64,000 nucleotides of DNA from NCBI GenBank assembly GCA_009809945.1, contig WTPW01001603.1, positions 38,361 to 102,360 on the forward strand, written 5' to 3'. A program made the position numbers and the translations under genes. The notes under the pieces were generated by a model. The model ran no database searches and was not told the origin of the DNA. It was given only the letters and a program-made list of their open reading frames with translations. The DNA is from Gigaspora margarita. Its lineage: Eukaryota > Glomeromycota > Glomeromycetes > Diversisporales > Gigasporaceae. Positions 42,605 through 55,224 of the stretch are shown here, piece after piece (position 1 is the first letter of the stretch; every line of letters begins with the position of its first letter).

Positions 42605-45600
42605 CTATCCAAATATAGCGCGAAGAACTAAGTACCATACACTACCAAATGCTCTAATTGCTGATATACCTGTAAATGACCAAAATACTAAAAGCAAAAT
42701 AAAAATAAAATAAAATAATTAAAAAAAAAAAATTCATAAAAGATCATTAATAAAAACGTTTCAAACAAATAAAGCTTACCAAAAGTCAAATAAGGGTTGA
42801 AAGCACTATCCGGACTAAAGGATTTAGCGTATCTTTGCCAAGTATTAGAAGTAAATAATAGGATGAGGAAACCGTTTGAAAATATCCATGCAATTACTAA
42901 ATTTGTTCTAAATAATTTATAATAGTCGTCCTTTTTCGTAGCGACATCACGATGTTCTTTCTCTTTGTGAACTTTGACTTTTAATTCATGTGTAATCTTA
43001 TCATATGCACCATTGATATCTTCTCTCTCGGTGGGAACGTCAACTTTAAATACTTTTTTACCATCTTTTCCGGTTACTGCCTGTGCGCTATTCAAATTAC
43101 CGGTACTACCATTGTCACCTTTTGTACCCCATGAAACGTCATGAGTATTGCAGAATGCGTAAACCATGAGAATATTGACGTAGAAAGGAACAAGTAAAAT
43201 ATATTGTAATAAACAAGTAAACATATGCCATGGTTCACCATGAATGAAAGATGTGATAAAGTATAATCCATAAGTTGAAACGATAGAAATTACGATATCA
43301 CGAAATGCTGCCTTTTTTAAAGCATTTTGAATGCTCGAAAAGTTCTTGAAATCAACTGGAGGTTTCACATTGTATAAAGACAGATAAACTGTATAGAATG
43401 CACAATAAAGCATAGTTGCCATAATAACAGCAAAAAGGATGATACAAAGCGTGTATATAAGCCTGGATCCTTGAGGGCGATTACCCATCGAACAAATAAA
43501 GATCGTTATAATGACCATCAAATATAACGATCGAACAATGTCAAATAACTCGCTTCCAAAACCTCGGAAAGGGTCTGTTTCTCGATTTAAAGTGGTGGAT
43601 TGAGCCAAAAAGAAGAAAGCCAAAAAGAAATTACCCTATTTATATAATGAGAAAAATGTGTTGAATAATGAATATAATATTAACTATAAATAATTATAAA
43701 TAATAAAAAAGTTTAATAATAATCTTACCAAGGCGAACCAATTAAATAATAGTTGAACGGCATTATACATGAATTCTAATTGTAACATTAACATGCGGTA
43801 AAATGGTTGTCCAGAAGTCCAAATACGCGTAAAGTTTGCAACAGAGTAGAAGGCAGCAAAGAAAGATCCATTTAACCAACGACGACGTTGGGAAATAAAT
43901 TCTGGTACATTATCTGGGACATCTGTTTCTGCTTTAGCAGACTAAAAAAAAATGTTAAATATTTATATATAACATTATTCAAATATAGTAATAATGAACA
44001 TGAAATAATAATGATGATTATACCTTGACATATTTCAATTTCCATGATTCATATTTCTTAGCGACTAGTTCGAAACATAGAATACGATCTTCAGCCAAGT
44101 ACATATTGGCATCAAAGACATTAGCTGCTCCCGAACCATGCATAGATTCACCTTTAAAGTAAGATGCTAAAGGACCTTTACCAGGAGATGTATTTTGTAA
44201 AGCTTTATATCTATATGCAGAGAAAGCACCTGGTAATACAGAGATATAACCAAAAACTGATTCTAAAGGTTTATCTAAAATATTGGACATTTTATATTCA
44301 AAATTCTGAGATGCGACCAAGGGATTAATAAGGTACCTCCACCCAGGTCCAAGTTCTGCTTTTATTTCTCCACAAGCACCACCGACATAAGGATCACGGT
44401 CAAAAGCTTTAAACAGATAAATAAAGTAAATAAATAATGATAAAAATTATAAAAAAATTGACGCGTAAACCAAATTATTAAACATGTACCTTTCCATAAA
44501 TGATAAATTGAAGTATGAGAAGGTTTTGTACCAACATCAAGTAAAACACAAACATTAGGATTCAATTGAGCAGCAAAAGCATTGAAAAACCAACGATGTG
44601 AATTTAATTTTTTGGCATTTTTTTCTTTTAAACAAAACAAAACTTGAACTGGAGGAACATCTTTGTCCTGTCCTCGAATATTGAATTCACTATCAACCAT
44701 TAATTGAGTAGTATATTCAAAAAGATGTGCAGTCACTGGTTTTCCGGCCACATTATCTTGCATTATTCCATCTTGATAAACTCCCATAGCGCCTAAAACA
44801 TTTAGAGTTCGTCGATTAACCTTATTACGACCATCAGATACTATTACCACAACTACTTTTTGCCAACCCTCACGCCCCCATGTTTTCGATTTTTCTCTTG
44901 AACAGAGATGAGCAACATTTTTGATAGCAGAAGACATCGTTTTAATAAAGAGTTTATCTTCTTCGTTGTACATAGTCATAACAATCATAAGTTCAGTCTT
45001 TCGACCATAAATATGAGGTCGGAGAAGATACTTGTTTTGAACAAAATCATCCGGATCACACGTGACAGCAGTGTATCGCATAGTATTAAATTCTTCTCCG
45101 TCATTGTATTTAACATTACGAAGTACTTTATCAGGTACTGGACAATCGAGCACTAAATTTCCATGAGTAAGCTCGACATGACGCGCAGACTACATAATTT
45201 TAACAAAACAAATTTTATGAGTTTATTTGTAACATACAAAAGTCAATTTTCATATGTTTAGAACAACTCTTGCATAAATAATATTGTGTCACGCTTTGGT
45301 GTTGTATTTTCATTTTTTCCTTGGCGAGTATTTATATGCATACGATATTTATATATTTTTATGATATTTTTAACATACCCTTCTTCTTTCGTATTTTTCG
45401 TCGTTTATTCGTTGCTCACGTTCTCGTTCGTAATAAGTATTCTCTCTTCCATAATTATTACCATTTTCATAACCAAATCCATTCGTTGGTTGTCTTTGAA
45501 TTTGATTTTGATTCATGGGAGGAGAAACTCTCTCGTAATCATTTTGATATCCTTGTTGATATGCAGTTTGCTGGTATCCTCGTTGTTGTGGTGGTTGAAA

Positions 45601-45723
45601 TCCTTGTTGTGGTCGTTGCGTAAACTCATATTCAGGTTGTTGTTGATAACCAACAAGCGAATGTTGAGATGGATTCCTTCTTGGATCATAATAGTTTGAA
45701 TAAATATTATCCTGATACTCCAT
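42605..45723 (-). CDS. Chitin synthase (class I-III type), 6 exons
   Basis: Polymerises UDP-GlcNAc into chitin at the plasma membrane. Exons by frame and GT..AG: 45723-45379, 45189-44490, 44406-44024, 43941-43729, 43635-42780, 42687-42605; phases fit throughout and total 2580 nt, 859 residues, the usual length. Residues 1-115 are a Gln/Tyr/Asn-rich cytosolic leader. The chitin synthase N region follows ([18 protein letters not shown]). Then come the family-2 glycosyltransferase core with DVGTKP (333-338), EDRIL (454-458, catalytic base region) and QRRRW (494-498, binding of the growing chain), several membrane helices, SWGTKG (715-720) and two last helices. The short leader, no myosin motor and SWGTKG place it with classes I-III. 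All catalytic motifs are intact and no lesion is seen. The upstream gene on the same strand ends 1.55 kb away. Confidence 0.96.
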
Positions 45724-47276
45724 TTAAATGAAGTATATTATATTGATTAATAAAATATTTTTTTAAAAAAGAATGTGCGTAATAAAAGAATTTTAGAAAT
45801 TTTTTATGATCGAAAATAAAATAGAATTAACGTATCACTGCCAGCAGAAATACTTTAGTAAATAATCTACAAAAAAAAAAGGGGAATAAAGGAATGGGGG
45901 GGCACTATGAGCTCAATTGATATGATACCAGCTAAAAAGTTGATCCTTTGTAGGGAAGAAAACTCTTCTCTAGTATTGAAAAGGATAGTCGGTAAGAAGG
46001 ATATTGTAAAGAATTGGTAGGGCAAGGTTCTTTTGTATAATAACGAGATAATGAACGTAGTACATGTTCGCTCTCTAATATGTTCTAATATGTCTAATAA
46101 AATCGACCAAAAGTGTTACAATTCAATTTAATACGACCTATTTCGCCTATTTTGGAAATAAAATAATATTTATTTTAAGTACTACATATATATTTGTTTA
46201 TTGAACTTGTACGTATTCTGTTGATGGACTGTATTGTATAAAATTCGATGTTTCATATTAAATTACATATATATTTAAATATGCTATGCGATGCCTGATT
46301 CAGACGTTTAGTCTAAGGTATAATAAATAGCAATTCCTAGCATTATTTTGCTATTCTTTAAACGAGCACTCTTTTTTTAAAAACATTTACACACATGGTA
46401 TAAAAGGAACCAATTATACTTAAGTGCATTTAATATTATAAATATATATATCTTTATTTAACAAGGACATCTTACACCTGTCAGTCAATAACGGTAGCCG
46501 TAGGTAAAACGAATAAAGAATAAACAAGCATATACAGATATGTATATCACATAAGGATTATCGTTAACACGTGATTATATGCATACATTTGTATAACGAT
46601 AATAAAATTTAGTTAAGTATTTTTAGGTTAACATTATAACGGATATAAAAATACTAATTCTGATATTCAAATACGTAACATATCGGAGTTGGTAAATAAT
46701 TTATTATATAACTACCTTTTTGGTACTCCGATTATTATGGTTGCACAAAAAGATAACAATATACTATTTAATATACTAGTTTGTTAAGATTAGTAACTAA
46801 TCTTTAATGCAATATGGAGGATCTTCATGTAATATGAGACATAAAATTTACTCCTTCCGCAGAAGAAACATTTCATTTAATTGGTTTCGCTAACAAGTTT
46901 CTTAAGTCATGTGATTTTTATTATTCATGTGGTTATAATAAAGAACGATTACGATTACTAATAATAATTATTTGTTCCACACTTTTAATTATGACTTATT
47001 CAGATTCTAATTATATAAAACTGAAGTTAGTTATCCTAAAATGCGTAGACCAATTATCATTTTATAAAATGAGATAACTTCCAGAATAACACGTTGACAC
47101 AAGTATCAATATATAATTACATTTTCATTCTTAAACATATTTTACACAGGGTTTTTATTGCACTCAAAATGTTAAATTCTATAAATACACTAAAAAAAAC
47201 CCTACAAATAATCGTGTACAATTGTATACTAACATAAAATTATTTATTGTTTAATGACTAAAGATCTATACATTAT
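45724..47276. promoter_or_regulatory. Upstream intergenic region of the chitin synthase gene
   Basis: 1.55 kb without repeats that I recognise and without a convincing ORF. It must hold the chitin synthase promoter and the 3' region of the gene at 47277. I see no individual site that I could name with confidence. The absence of MITEs here contrasts with the flanks. Confidence 0.5.
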
Positions 47277-50060
47277 TTATTGAATTTGAAAATTTGAAAA
47301 TGCTTCGTGCGCCTTGGTACAATGAATTTTATTAGTGTCAAGATCAATTGCATAACACAAGAACGTCGCGTCCACTCTGTAAATTAAATTAAATATTAAA
47401 AGATTTGGCAAAATAACAAAAAAAAAATGCGGTCGAAATATTGAAAAACTTACATATCCATCATAATGCATACAAAAAATTGTGAAATATAGTATGGAAT
47501 AATGGATGCCAAAATGCCAACAACATACCCATATGATGATTGTAGTGAATGTGTGGCATATATAAATGTAGCAAACCCACAAAATAGTGATATCATTATA
47601 GTGCCAATCCATAGGATAATATTTGTTATAGTGTCTAAGAGGAATAAAAAATATATAACTTTCAGTGTTACCAAAATTTACATCAATTGTGCTAAATAAA
47701 TGAAAAAGGTTTATTACCATTAACTAGCCCAAAGACGAGATTCCGTCGAAATAATTTGGCGGTAAACACAGCTGAAGAAAAATAACTCTCTCCAGAAATT
47801 CCAACGTATATCAAAGTATACTTATCTAGAACGCTTATTATTCCGTCAAGACACGCAAAGCAAGTTGTCATGCAGTAGAAAATCGAGCCACGTTTGATAT
47901 TCTATCAAATACAAAATATAGTTATAGTTACGATTTAAATTAATTAATACTAAAAAAATTTCTGATTTCAAATAAATTTATTACTTTTTTAGTAAATTCG
48001 TTTATAAAATGTAAGAATCGAACGGTAGAAAGAATAAGTCCGCCCAAGCATACTGATCCTAATGAACTCGTGGTGGCCCTACGAAGAGCCAAACTAGACG
48101 TATCTTGAGATGCATCTCGATCTAGCTCACGTCTTAAATGCAAAGATGCAGGCGCATATAGTAAGTAATCGACCGGCAAATTCAAGATGTATAACAATAA
48201 ACCGCATTTTATCATACCTGTAGAAATACCAATCAGATACAACTCCCGCTAAAGTTACTCTAGATAGACATTAAAAAAAGTAACCAAATTATTAAAAGTT
48301 TTACAAGGAATATGACAAACAACCTTAAAAAAACACTAACCTTTGAATATTGTATAAGACAGCAGATGTCCACAAATACATAAATACAAAAAATAGGAGT
48401 AAGTACGAATTTTGATAAAACATCCACGTGCCTTTTATCCACGAGAATATAATAATTAGTGAAATTTCTGAGAATTAAAATAATAATCGAAAAGAAAAAA
48501 TTAATCTATTTATTACTTGTTGATGTTTGAACCATATGGCCATATAAAAAGACTCGACTGAAAAATATCAACCATATTATTGTGAATATAATATAAGCTC
48601 CCAATATTATTAATGAAACATTAACCATCCGACGGTTGGCATTTAATATTTCACATGCAAGCTAATATATTTATGTGGAGTTAGTCATTATGTTATAATT
48701 TTTGTTTGCAAAAAAAAAGCTTTTCGTGAATATGGACCAACCTCAATTATATTTATTGTCTTTTTAACATTTTTCCTGCGAGTATATAAAAATACAACGG
48801 ATCCGAGAGAAATAAAGAATGGTATAAATGACAAAGTCAAAAGCCTGTAAAAAAACATAGATTATTAATATAAATTCATGTATTTATATAAAATGATAAA
48901 GTTAACTTTTGTCCAATAGACACTACATACAAATTATCCTGTGGATCTGGCTTTCCAGATTCTCGGAGAGGCCCAGTTAAAGATGACACAAAAGCCCAAA
49001 TAAACATCGCGGTAAATACAAAAGGGACAGATATTAACGTTCCCCATACTAAAGGCTACAAAATTAAAAGTATTATGCATATTGTAACTTGGAATTTATA
49101 TAAATCAAGATAAATATGCCTACTTGAACAAATGAGCGGAGAAAAAATAGCCAAACAAAACTTGAGCATAAAGAAAAAGTTATAGAAAAGAAAATGGGCC
49201 CTACAGGAAAAAAAAACCAATGTTATAACAAAGTCTATAGAATGATTGAACAAAGTCTTTAAAGTGAATAACCATACATGCACTATCACGAATAACAAAA
49301 AATACGGATTTGGTATGATCTTTGAATGGATAAGACTGTTAAAAATTTTAAAAATTTGGAATTTGTTAGAAATTAACTGTTAATCATAAGGAAAAAAAAC
49401 AATTCTCAAAACAATTCTCAAAACAATTACAACTTACATTGGTTGTAAATAATAAAATAATGCCTATTATGGTCATTGCTATCAATCCAGTAATAAATAA
49501 AACTGCAAACACCGGATCCTTAAATTTGCGATGTGAAAGACCAGATAACAAAGGAGGTGGTATCTAAGAAAAAAAACGATTTATTGTATATACATACATA
49601 TTTTTTCTTGATAAAATAATCTGTTATAAAAAAAAAACTCACTGAAGACGAAGGAAGCAATCCATCAGACATAGTATTGCTAGAAATTCTGGTTGCGATC
49701 GAAGAGGGAACATCACGATAGATCTCTGCCGCAGTCTATAAAGTTAAAAATTTAAGTTTCTCAGCTAAATAAACGCAAAAAGTGATATGGCAAGTTCCTG
49801 ACCTGTGTAGTTTGGTGAGTTGATAATGGAACTGTCGTTAAGAGTGCTGGATCAGGCTCTGATTCTTGATATTCGTCGTCATCGTCATATTGATGATAAT
49901 GTACTTGTGAGGTTTGTAATGAGATAGATTCACGGATCTCGGCTTCTGCTGGTAAAGTAGGAACCGAGTAAAATAGTGATATTCCTGGTTCTTGAGACGA
50001 ACCAGAAGAAATAGACTCCCTATTTCTATTCAGCAAGTCTTTTGTGTATTGAGAAAACAT
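47277..50060 (-). CDS. Choline transporter-like (CTL/PNS1 family) membrane protein, 14 exons
   Basis: Exons, all GT..AG with consistent phases: 50060-49803, 49735-49643, 49563-49438, 49335-49278, 49200-49124, 49055-48907, 48844-48742, 48661-48517, 48467-48341, 48259-48218, 48132-47985, 47901-47718, 47658-47454, 47376-47277. Total 1815 nt, 604 residues. A Ser/Glu-rich cytosolic N-terminus (about 130 residues) is followed by about ten hydrophobic helices. Family landmarks are the first helix with TGLIAMTIIGIILLFTTN, LRSFVQPLVWGTLISVPFVF, VTLAGVVSDWYFYR, NIKRGSIFYCMTTCFACLDG and a short C-terminal tail with FLCYAIDLDTN and HEAF. CTL proteins sit in plasma or organelle membranes and are linked to choline or ethanolamine-related transport; the fungal substrate is uncertain. 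The exon 4/5 junction and the donor GTCAGG after exon 1 are the least certain. No lesions. Confidence 0.93.
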
Positions 50061-50765
50061 GAGAAAAGTCGATCACTTATGTTTAAATCGATTAATATGA
50101 CTCTTTTAAATAGTAAACCGTAGTTCTGTAGTTGGCTCTTCTTATCAGTTATAAGTTATATACGTCCTGCACTTATTATTTTACGTATAAATATTAACTA
50201 TTGTTACACGCAAAGTCTTTTGTACAGTTACACACGGTTTGTCACGCAATTCGGAGGTCATTTCATAAACAAAGTGATGAAAACTATATAAATATAAAAA
50301 ATCATGATCTTCAAAAAAATTTTTTCTTATTACAGTAATAAAATTATAAATTAGTTAGACTATATAGTTGCTTTGTAGAGGCCTGTATGGGGCGGGCCAA
50401 AGTTAAAAAATTCTCAAAAATTGCGAGCCCGATTTAAAATGTGGGCCAAACTTTTGAACGGTCCGTGCGGCCGGAAATTTTTAGACTCCTAGTTGTGTAC
50501 TGTTTGTTGCCGATTCTTGAAATTTTATTGGCTGCTTAGATTTCTATAACGTCATAAGAAATATTTGTATCGTTAACAGTTATCCGACATGTTGTACGAA
50601 TTGATCTATTACCGCTATTGGACATGTTGAATCGGACCGGCTATTTGGACATAATTGGACATACAGTAGGCTCAAAATAATTTTGACATATGTTATCACA
50701 TACGTAACTGAGGCTAACTGGACTTAAGGCAAAGGCTAAGGCTAATTGGACAAAGGCTAGGAATA
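50061..50765. promoter_or_regulatory. Upstream region of the CTL gene
   Basis: No repeat or ORF recognised. There is a locally GC-rich stretch at 50380-50490 (GGGGCGGGCCAAAG, GGTCCGTGCGGCCGG) of unknown meaning. A promoter is expected here but no single site is identifiable. Confidence 0.45.
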
Positions 50766-50884
50766 TTGGTTCTTATGAGAACACTATTATAAATTTGTGT
50801 GATCAGTATAAATCTTTTACTGTTCACTATTATGATAAAAATTTTTGTGAACAGTAAAATAATAATATTGTTCTCATAAGTATA
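50766..50884. mobile_element. ~119-bp foldback miniature element
   Basis: TTCTTATGAGAACACTATTAT (50770) is inverted as ATAATATTGTTCTCATAAG (50861-50880). An inner pair, TTTACTGTTCACTATTA / TTTGTGAACAGTAAAA, is also present. Related TGTTCTCATA ends appear near 51804-51862. Confidence 0.75.
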
Positions 50885-51558
50885 TAATGATAAAAATGCT
50901 TATCTAATTTATTACATGATTGAGATTTCAAAGCATGGAGGACTTTCGATTCCGATGATTTCCGGGATCGACGTTACACGAGTATTTATATCGAATGGTA
51001 GTATAAAACCAGAATTTTCGGGTATAAGTAAACTTTAAAAAACCAACTAATAAAATAGCTTCGTAGAAACGTCTTTTTAAGAAACTCAAGTTGCATAGGC
51101 CGTTCTTTTAACGTTTTTTTCTTATTTGTTATTATTTAAATAATTAACTCGTTAATTTTATTATAACCTTTACAGACTGTTTTCGAAAGTCAGAAAATAT
51201 TTAATTCAATAGAAGTTGTTTTATTATGTACAATAGTTTTGTTAATTATGTAAAAAGTTTAAGAATATTAAATAAAGAACGTGTAACTTCTTATTAAAAA
51301 CTTTTCTAATTAAGTTTCTATGCTTGTAAATTGTTTTATAAGCTGGGTGAAGAGTTTTATTCTTCTAAACGCGACTTATTTTACTTCGAAGTTAAACTAT
51401 AAAAGAAATAATGATATGTGTGGATTACGCCTGTTGATTGGCTGCGTGCTGAAAATGTGGTTTCTGATTGGTCAATTGCCGCATGAAAAATTCCGTGCTT
51501 TTCCGAAAACATCTCCATGATTTCAATGAGGATATTTATAACATACATTATATATATA
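50885..51558. other. Intergenic, no gene seen
   Basis: Only short incidental frames (51320-51520 plus, 51381-51626 minus). No motif supports them. Confidence 0.5.
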
Positions 51559-51700
51559 TAGTCGAACCTCCCAAACCGGTATGCATTGTGGACAGTTTTG
51601 TGAGAGGTTATCGGATTTGAAATCATTGTAAACTATTAGTTTCATATAGCAAACGAACTTGGTAATTTTGACAGGTTTTTGGTTTTGGGAGATTCAACTG
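51559..51700. mobile_element. 142-bp pogo-like MITE
   Basis: Ends TAGTCGAACCTCCCAAACC and GGTTTTGGGAGATTCAACTG, with TA on both sides. It resembles the CAGTC-type MITEs elsewhere in the window, the first C having become T. Confidence 0.75.
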
Positions 51701-51750
51701 TATATAAGTTATACACTGTGTATATATTTTTTTTTATTGTTTTTTTTTTT

Positions 51751-51751
<1 letters not shown>

Positions 51752-51795
<44 letters not shown>
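51752..51795 (+). repeat. 44-base poly-T run
   Basis: Uninterrupted T, preceded by shorter T runs from 51728. The length is likely uncertain in the assembly. Confidence 0.95.
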
Positions 51796-51797
<2 letters not shown>

Positions 51798-52116
51798 CGA
51801 GCATAAGTGAGAACATAAACAATAGTTTGAGAACAATCATAGCTATTATATTGTTCTCATAGAAAGTCCGAAGTTTCGAACACTGATTGGAATGCTAACG
51901 CTAATAAACAAACCCATCATCGATGGTGGCTTAGCTCAATTTTTAAAGTATTTTTTGATTTTTCGAATGATAACAAATCGGGTGCAAATCGGATATCTGA
52001 TTTTACAGCTGTTATTAAGAATTTTCCGAAAGATTTTTCGGCGATTCGGTTAAGTATGTGATTGTGGCAATAGGTTCGGTATACTGGTAAATTACGTAAT
52101 TTAGGATCAGGTTCCT

Positions 52117-52258
52117 AATATAAAAATTTAGAAGGCTAATCAGTTCGAGAAATTGCTAAACACTTTGGTATTAGTAGATCTTCAATAAGTCCGGTTCTCA
52201 ACGATATGGATGTATTGAAAAAACTTCCCGTACAGTACCACATTTTCGATAAATATTA
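52117..52258 (+). pseudogene. Fragment resembling a helix-turn-helix transposase N-terminus
   Basis: Plus-strand translation gives VREIAKHFGISRSSISPVL followed by NDMDVLKKLP, after a stop. The pattern REIA..FGISRSS.S.VL fits the paired-type HTH at the start of Tc1/mariner or IS630-like transposases. Only about 45 residues are present, with no catalytic domain, so this is an isolated relic or coincidence. Confidence 0.4.
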
Positions 52259-52319
52259 AGTTTTTAAAATCTTATTTTGAGTTACATTTTTAAACCAGTC
52301 GATAAATTATTGATCCGTT

Positions 52320-52680
52320 TATTGTTTAGTAGCAGATTCTGTTCCAATTTTGAAACTCTGGACCTAAGTACTTTTCATTTTCTTTTGCTGATCGTTCTAA
52401 TTTCAGGATTCTAGCATTGAGTTCTGCATTTCTTAATTTCGTGTTCTCAGCGCTTTCTTTCGCAGATTGTTCTAATTTCACAATTCTGATTATAAGCTCA
52501 GCTAAGTTTTCTCTTTTAAGTTCATTATTTCTCTTCATAAACTATTCGTTCCAATTCTGTGATTCTAATTATAAGCATAGTATTTTCCCGTTTCAACCTA
52601 CCTACTTCGGAGAAGTCCTTAAGGCTTGTCACTTTGATTTTGCATGTTTAATACCAATTTATATACTGTAGCTTTATCGC
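52320..52680 (-). pseudogene. Coiled-coil protein fragment, frameshifted
   Basis: Minus-strand frames give EVGRLKRENTMLIIRITELE (about 52610-52550) and, after a stop, LKRENLAELIIRIVKLEQSA and NAELNARILKLERSAKENEK (52538-52350). These are three heptad-rich repeats with Leu/Ile at a/d positions, predicted to be coiled coil. Stops between the segments suggest decay, or introns I cannot place. It may be the tail of the relic at 53000-53810. Function unknown. Confidence 0.55.
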
Positions 52681-52999
52681 AAATGTTTGGAAAAGATTTT
52701 TATTAGCCACATCTTGAAAAATATTTATTAACTTACCATCTTTTAATTCAATTAAAATTATTTTTATAAAAGATATTTTTTCGAAACAATTAAAAAAATA
52801 AAGATTATATGCGTGTTATTTTTCGTAATGTCATTGCCAAGAAAAATTTGCGATCATATACGGGTTAATATACATCGATAACGTTAAAATAAATTCACAA
52901 AATATACACGTAAAAGTAAACACGATTACGTATGCGAAATCAGCCACTAGGGCTAGCTTTATTAATAATATATAATAAATAAAAATAAAATATACAATC

Positions 53000-53810
53000 T
53001 GCTTCTCTATATAAAGTGGATTTACAACAATTTATTTTTTTTTTTTGATCTTTTGAAAATTGTTTACAATATCCCGCAAATTTACAATGAACCCATTCTA
53101 AAAATTGTGAATTTAGTAACATTACATGATAAACGTAATTTCAATAGAGTTAAAAGAATACTTACTCGCAAAACTAATAATGCATGAACAAATTCTTCTA
53201 CTTCTTTATTTTCCAGGGGCATTTTTGCTTTAATAATAGGATGATAATTTTTCCTTTTTCCTTTGTCAACCCGTGAATTTCAAGATGCTTATCCGCGACA
53301 TTAACAGCAAATCTTTATAAAAATTTTCTTTCGAACATTTTTTTACAAGCTCTTTGGATTCAGCTAAGCAGAATTGTGTTAATTTATTATGATCATGATG
53401 AATCTTATCTTTGTCAGCACCCCATTTGCTACTTTCAAAGAATATATTTCTTCCCATTTCTGGCAAAGATAAACACCAAATCATAATACCTGGTCTATTG
53501 CCTCTAGTTCCAATTTATTGTTGAATTTTCCTCTGCTTACTGGCTATACTTTGCCGTTCAGACCTGGTAATTTCAACCTCAAAATCTACGGGTACTAATG
53601 TGTTTTCTGAACTCTGGTAACTCTTCGAGCTTAATTTCTTGTGAAAGAACGTCGGTGATTCCGCTTGCTATGTGTCCTCTAACATGATCAGCTTCGACCC
53701 ATTGATCATGTGTCACAGTTTCTCTTAAGGACGACACGAATTTCCGCAATTTCTGAGCCTTGTTTCTCTTTGATATAAAATCATAGCAAACGTTCTTTAC
53801 TGTAGCACCT
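53000..53810 (-). pseudogene. Unknown protein relic on the minus strand
   Basis: Reading down from 53810: AQKLRKFVSSLRETVTHDQW and HIASGITDVLSQEIKLEELP (to about 53600), then stops and a frame change, PGIMIWCLSLPEMGRNIFFE and KIHHDHNKLTQFCLAESKEL (53490-53330), another frame change, then KAKMPLENKEVEEFVHALLV (about 53230-53175). A good donor GTAAGTATT (53166) and an acceptor near 53102 lead to NGFIVNLRDIVNNFQK. The composition is that of a genuine multi-exon gene, now broken. The D..KL..C pattern loosely recalls nuclease-like domains but I do not assign a function. The GC content is higher than in the repeats. Confidence 0.5.
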
Positions 53811-53819
53811 TTACTTAGA

Positions 53820-54130
53820 TTTTTATATCAGCTTTTCCTCCCTACTAAAAACAATATATAATAAGTATTTTTCTTATACATACAACCCACATATAAGCTT
53901 TATCTTCACAAATTGAAATGTAGATATTACTGTACATACAGTACGCATAACGAGAAATTGAAACCACTTTCCGGAATAATGTATTTATCAGAACTAAGAT
54001 CAATACATAATATACATAATGGATCGTCTTTAATAATCCGTCTACATCTGTATTGTGAAAAGATGTTCATGTACTGGCGTTATTTCATTCTAGTAGATTA
54101 AAAAGGTTATTTTTGTAGTATTATGTCTCT
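53820..54130. other. Intergenic, no gene seen
   Basis: AT-rich. One incidental 62-codon frame (53913-54101). Nothing else. Confidence 0.5.
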
Positions 54131-54281
54131 ACAAACAAAACTATAGTTCCATTTCTTTAAAAAGAAACTAAATTAAGTCCTTCCTTACTTTTTTTTTTAT
54201 TTTTTAAGAAAAAAGAACATACTGTAGTATATTAAAATTTTTCACATCTAAATAAAGAAATGGTTCTATGGTTTTGTTTGA
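54131..54281. mobile_element. 151-bp foldback miniature element
   Basis: ACAAACAAAACTATAGTTCC at 54131 is inverted as GGTTCTATGGTTTTGTTTG at 54262-54280. Arms are about 29 bp. Confidence 0.75.
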
Positions 54282-54543
54282 ATACCGGTCTTCGCAAAAT
54301 TTTATCCGAACCGCTAAGGCTGTGCATCTGTTTAAAAATTTGCCTATCTAAAAATCTTCATTTTACGTTAATAAAAAATTTTATTATCAGATATGATCAC
54401 TTATAGTATACGTATCGCACACCCCAACGATACGTCAACTGGGCGTCATGTAACCATACTTTGTTTAATATAAAATAAATAGCCAAGCAAAACGGATTTC
54501 TAGCTTAATACTCAAATTTTTGGAATTTATAACACTGTCTCCA

Positions 54544-54806
54544 AGCATAAAAAAATTCTGTGCCAGGTTTTGTCGATCACTATGACGCAGTCTCTATACT
54601 TCAAGAAGTAACACAACCGTTTTGCTTATTTTTCAAATATCCACATAAAAAAACCACCTTTAGTGCTCTAACAAAAAGGTTTCTTAAGTTTTCTTGAGCG
54701 ATTTTACTATATAACTACCTATTTCTCTAATCTTAATCTAAACGCTAACCCTAACTACAATTGCAAATTTGCGCCACAAAATCTGGCACTGAATTTTTTC
54801 ATGCTA
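54544..54806. mobile_element. 263-bp inverted-repeat element
   Basis: AGCATAAAAAAATTCTGTGC (54544) and GCACTGAATTTTTTCATGCT (54787-54806) are inverted over about 31 bp, extending through CCAGGTTTTGTCG / GCCACAAAATCTGG. It contains CTAACCCTAA near 54733. Flank duplication not resolved. Confidence 0.7.
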
Positions 54807-55054
54807 AGATATCCAGTGAATTTTTTACATTTTTACGCAGAATATGTCTCTTGTTTAAAATGAAGTATCTAGACTTAATTTGCCCAGTGAAGGTAAAACT
54901 GCGCTCCGTATCATTTTTACTAATTGTTCAAAATAAAAGAAGAGATAAATACTGTTCTTATGACAATTGAAATTGATAATGAAAGATAAGTTATTGGAGT
55001 AAATTTTTGCAAAAGCAAGGCAAGTACCATGGCTTCATTCGAATATTCCAAATA
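54807..55054. other. Spacer
   Basis: No gene or repeat recognised. Confidence 0.5.
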
Positions 55055-55224
55055 CAGTCGCACCTCACTAAGTGCACGCCCTCGGGACCATAGTGAAAAT
55101 GTGCACTTAGAGGGGTGTGCATTTAGAGGAGTTAAAATTTATAATTGTTATATTATTTTGGACCAAGAGGGGTGTACACTTAGAGAAGTTTTTCATATAC
55201 TGTGCACTTAGTGGGGTGCGACTG
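55055..55224. mobile_element. 170-bp pogo-like MITE
   Basis: Ends CAGTCGCACCTCACTAAGTG and CACTTAGTGGGGTGCGACTG are nearly perfect inverted repeats with TA on both sides. Internal copies of GTGCACTTAGAGGGGTG occur in both orientations. Confidence 0.85.

Noticed and set aside
45286..45699. Plus-strand hydrophobic ORF of 137 codons
   Set aside because: It lies antisense to exon 1 and intron 1 of the chitin synthase and has no family features.
51381..51626. Minus-strand 81-codon ORF overlapping a plus-strand 66-codon ORF
   Set aside because: Both are short, mutually antisense and partly inside a MITE. No family features.
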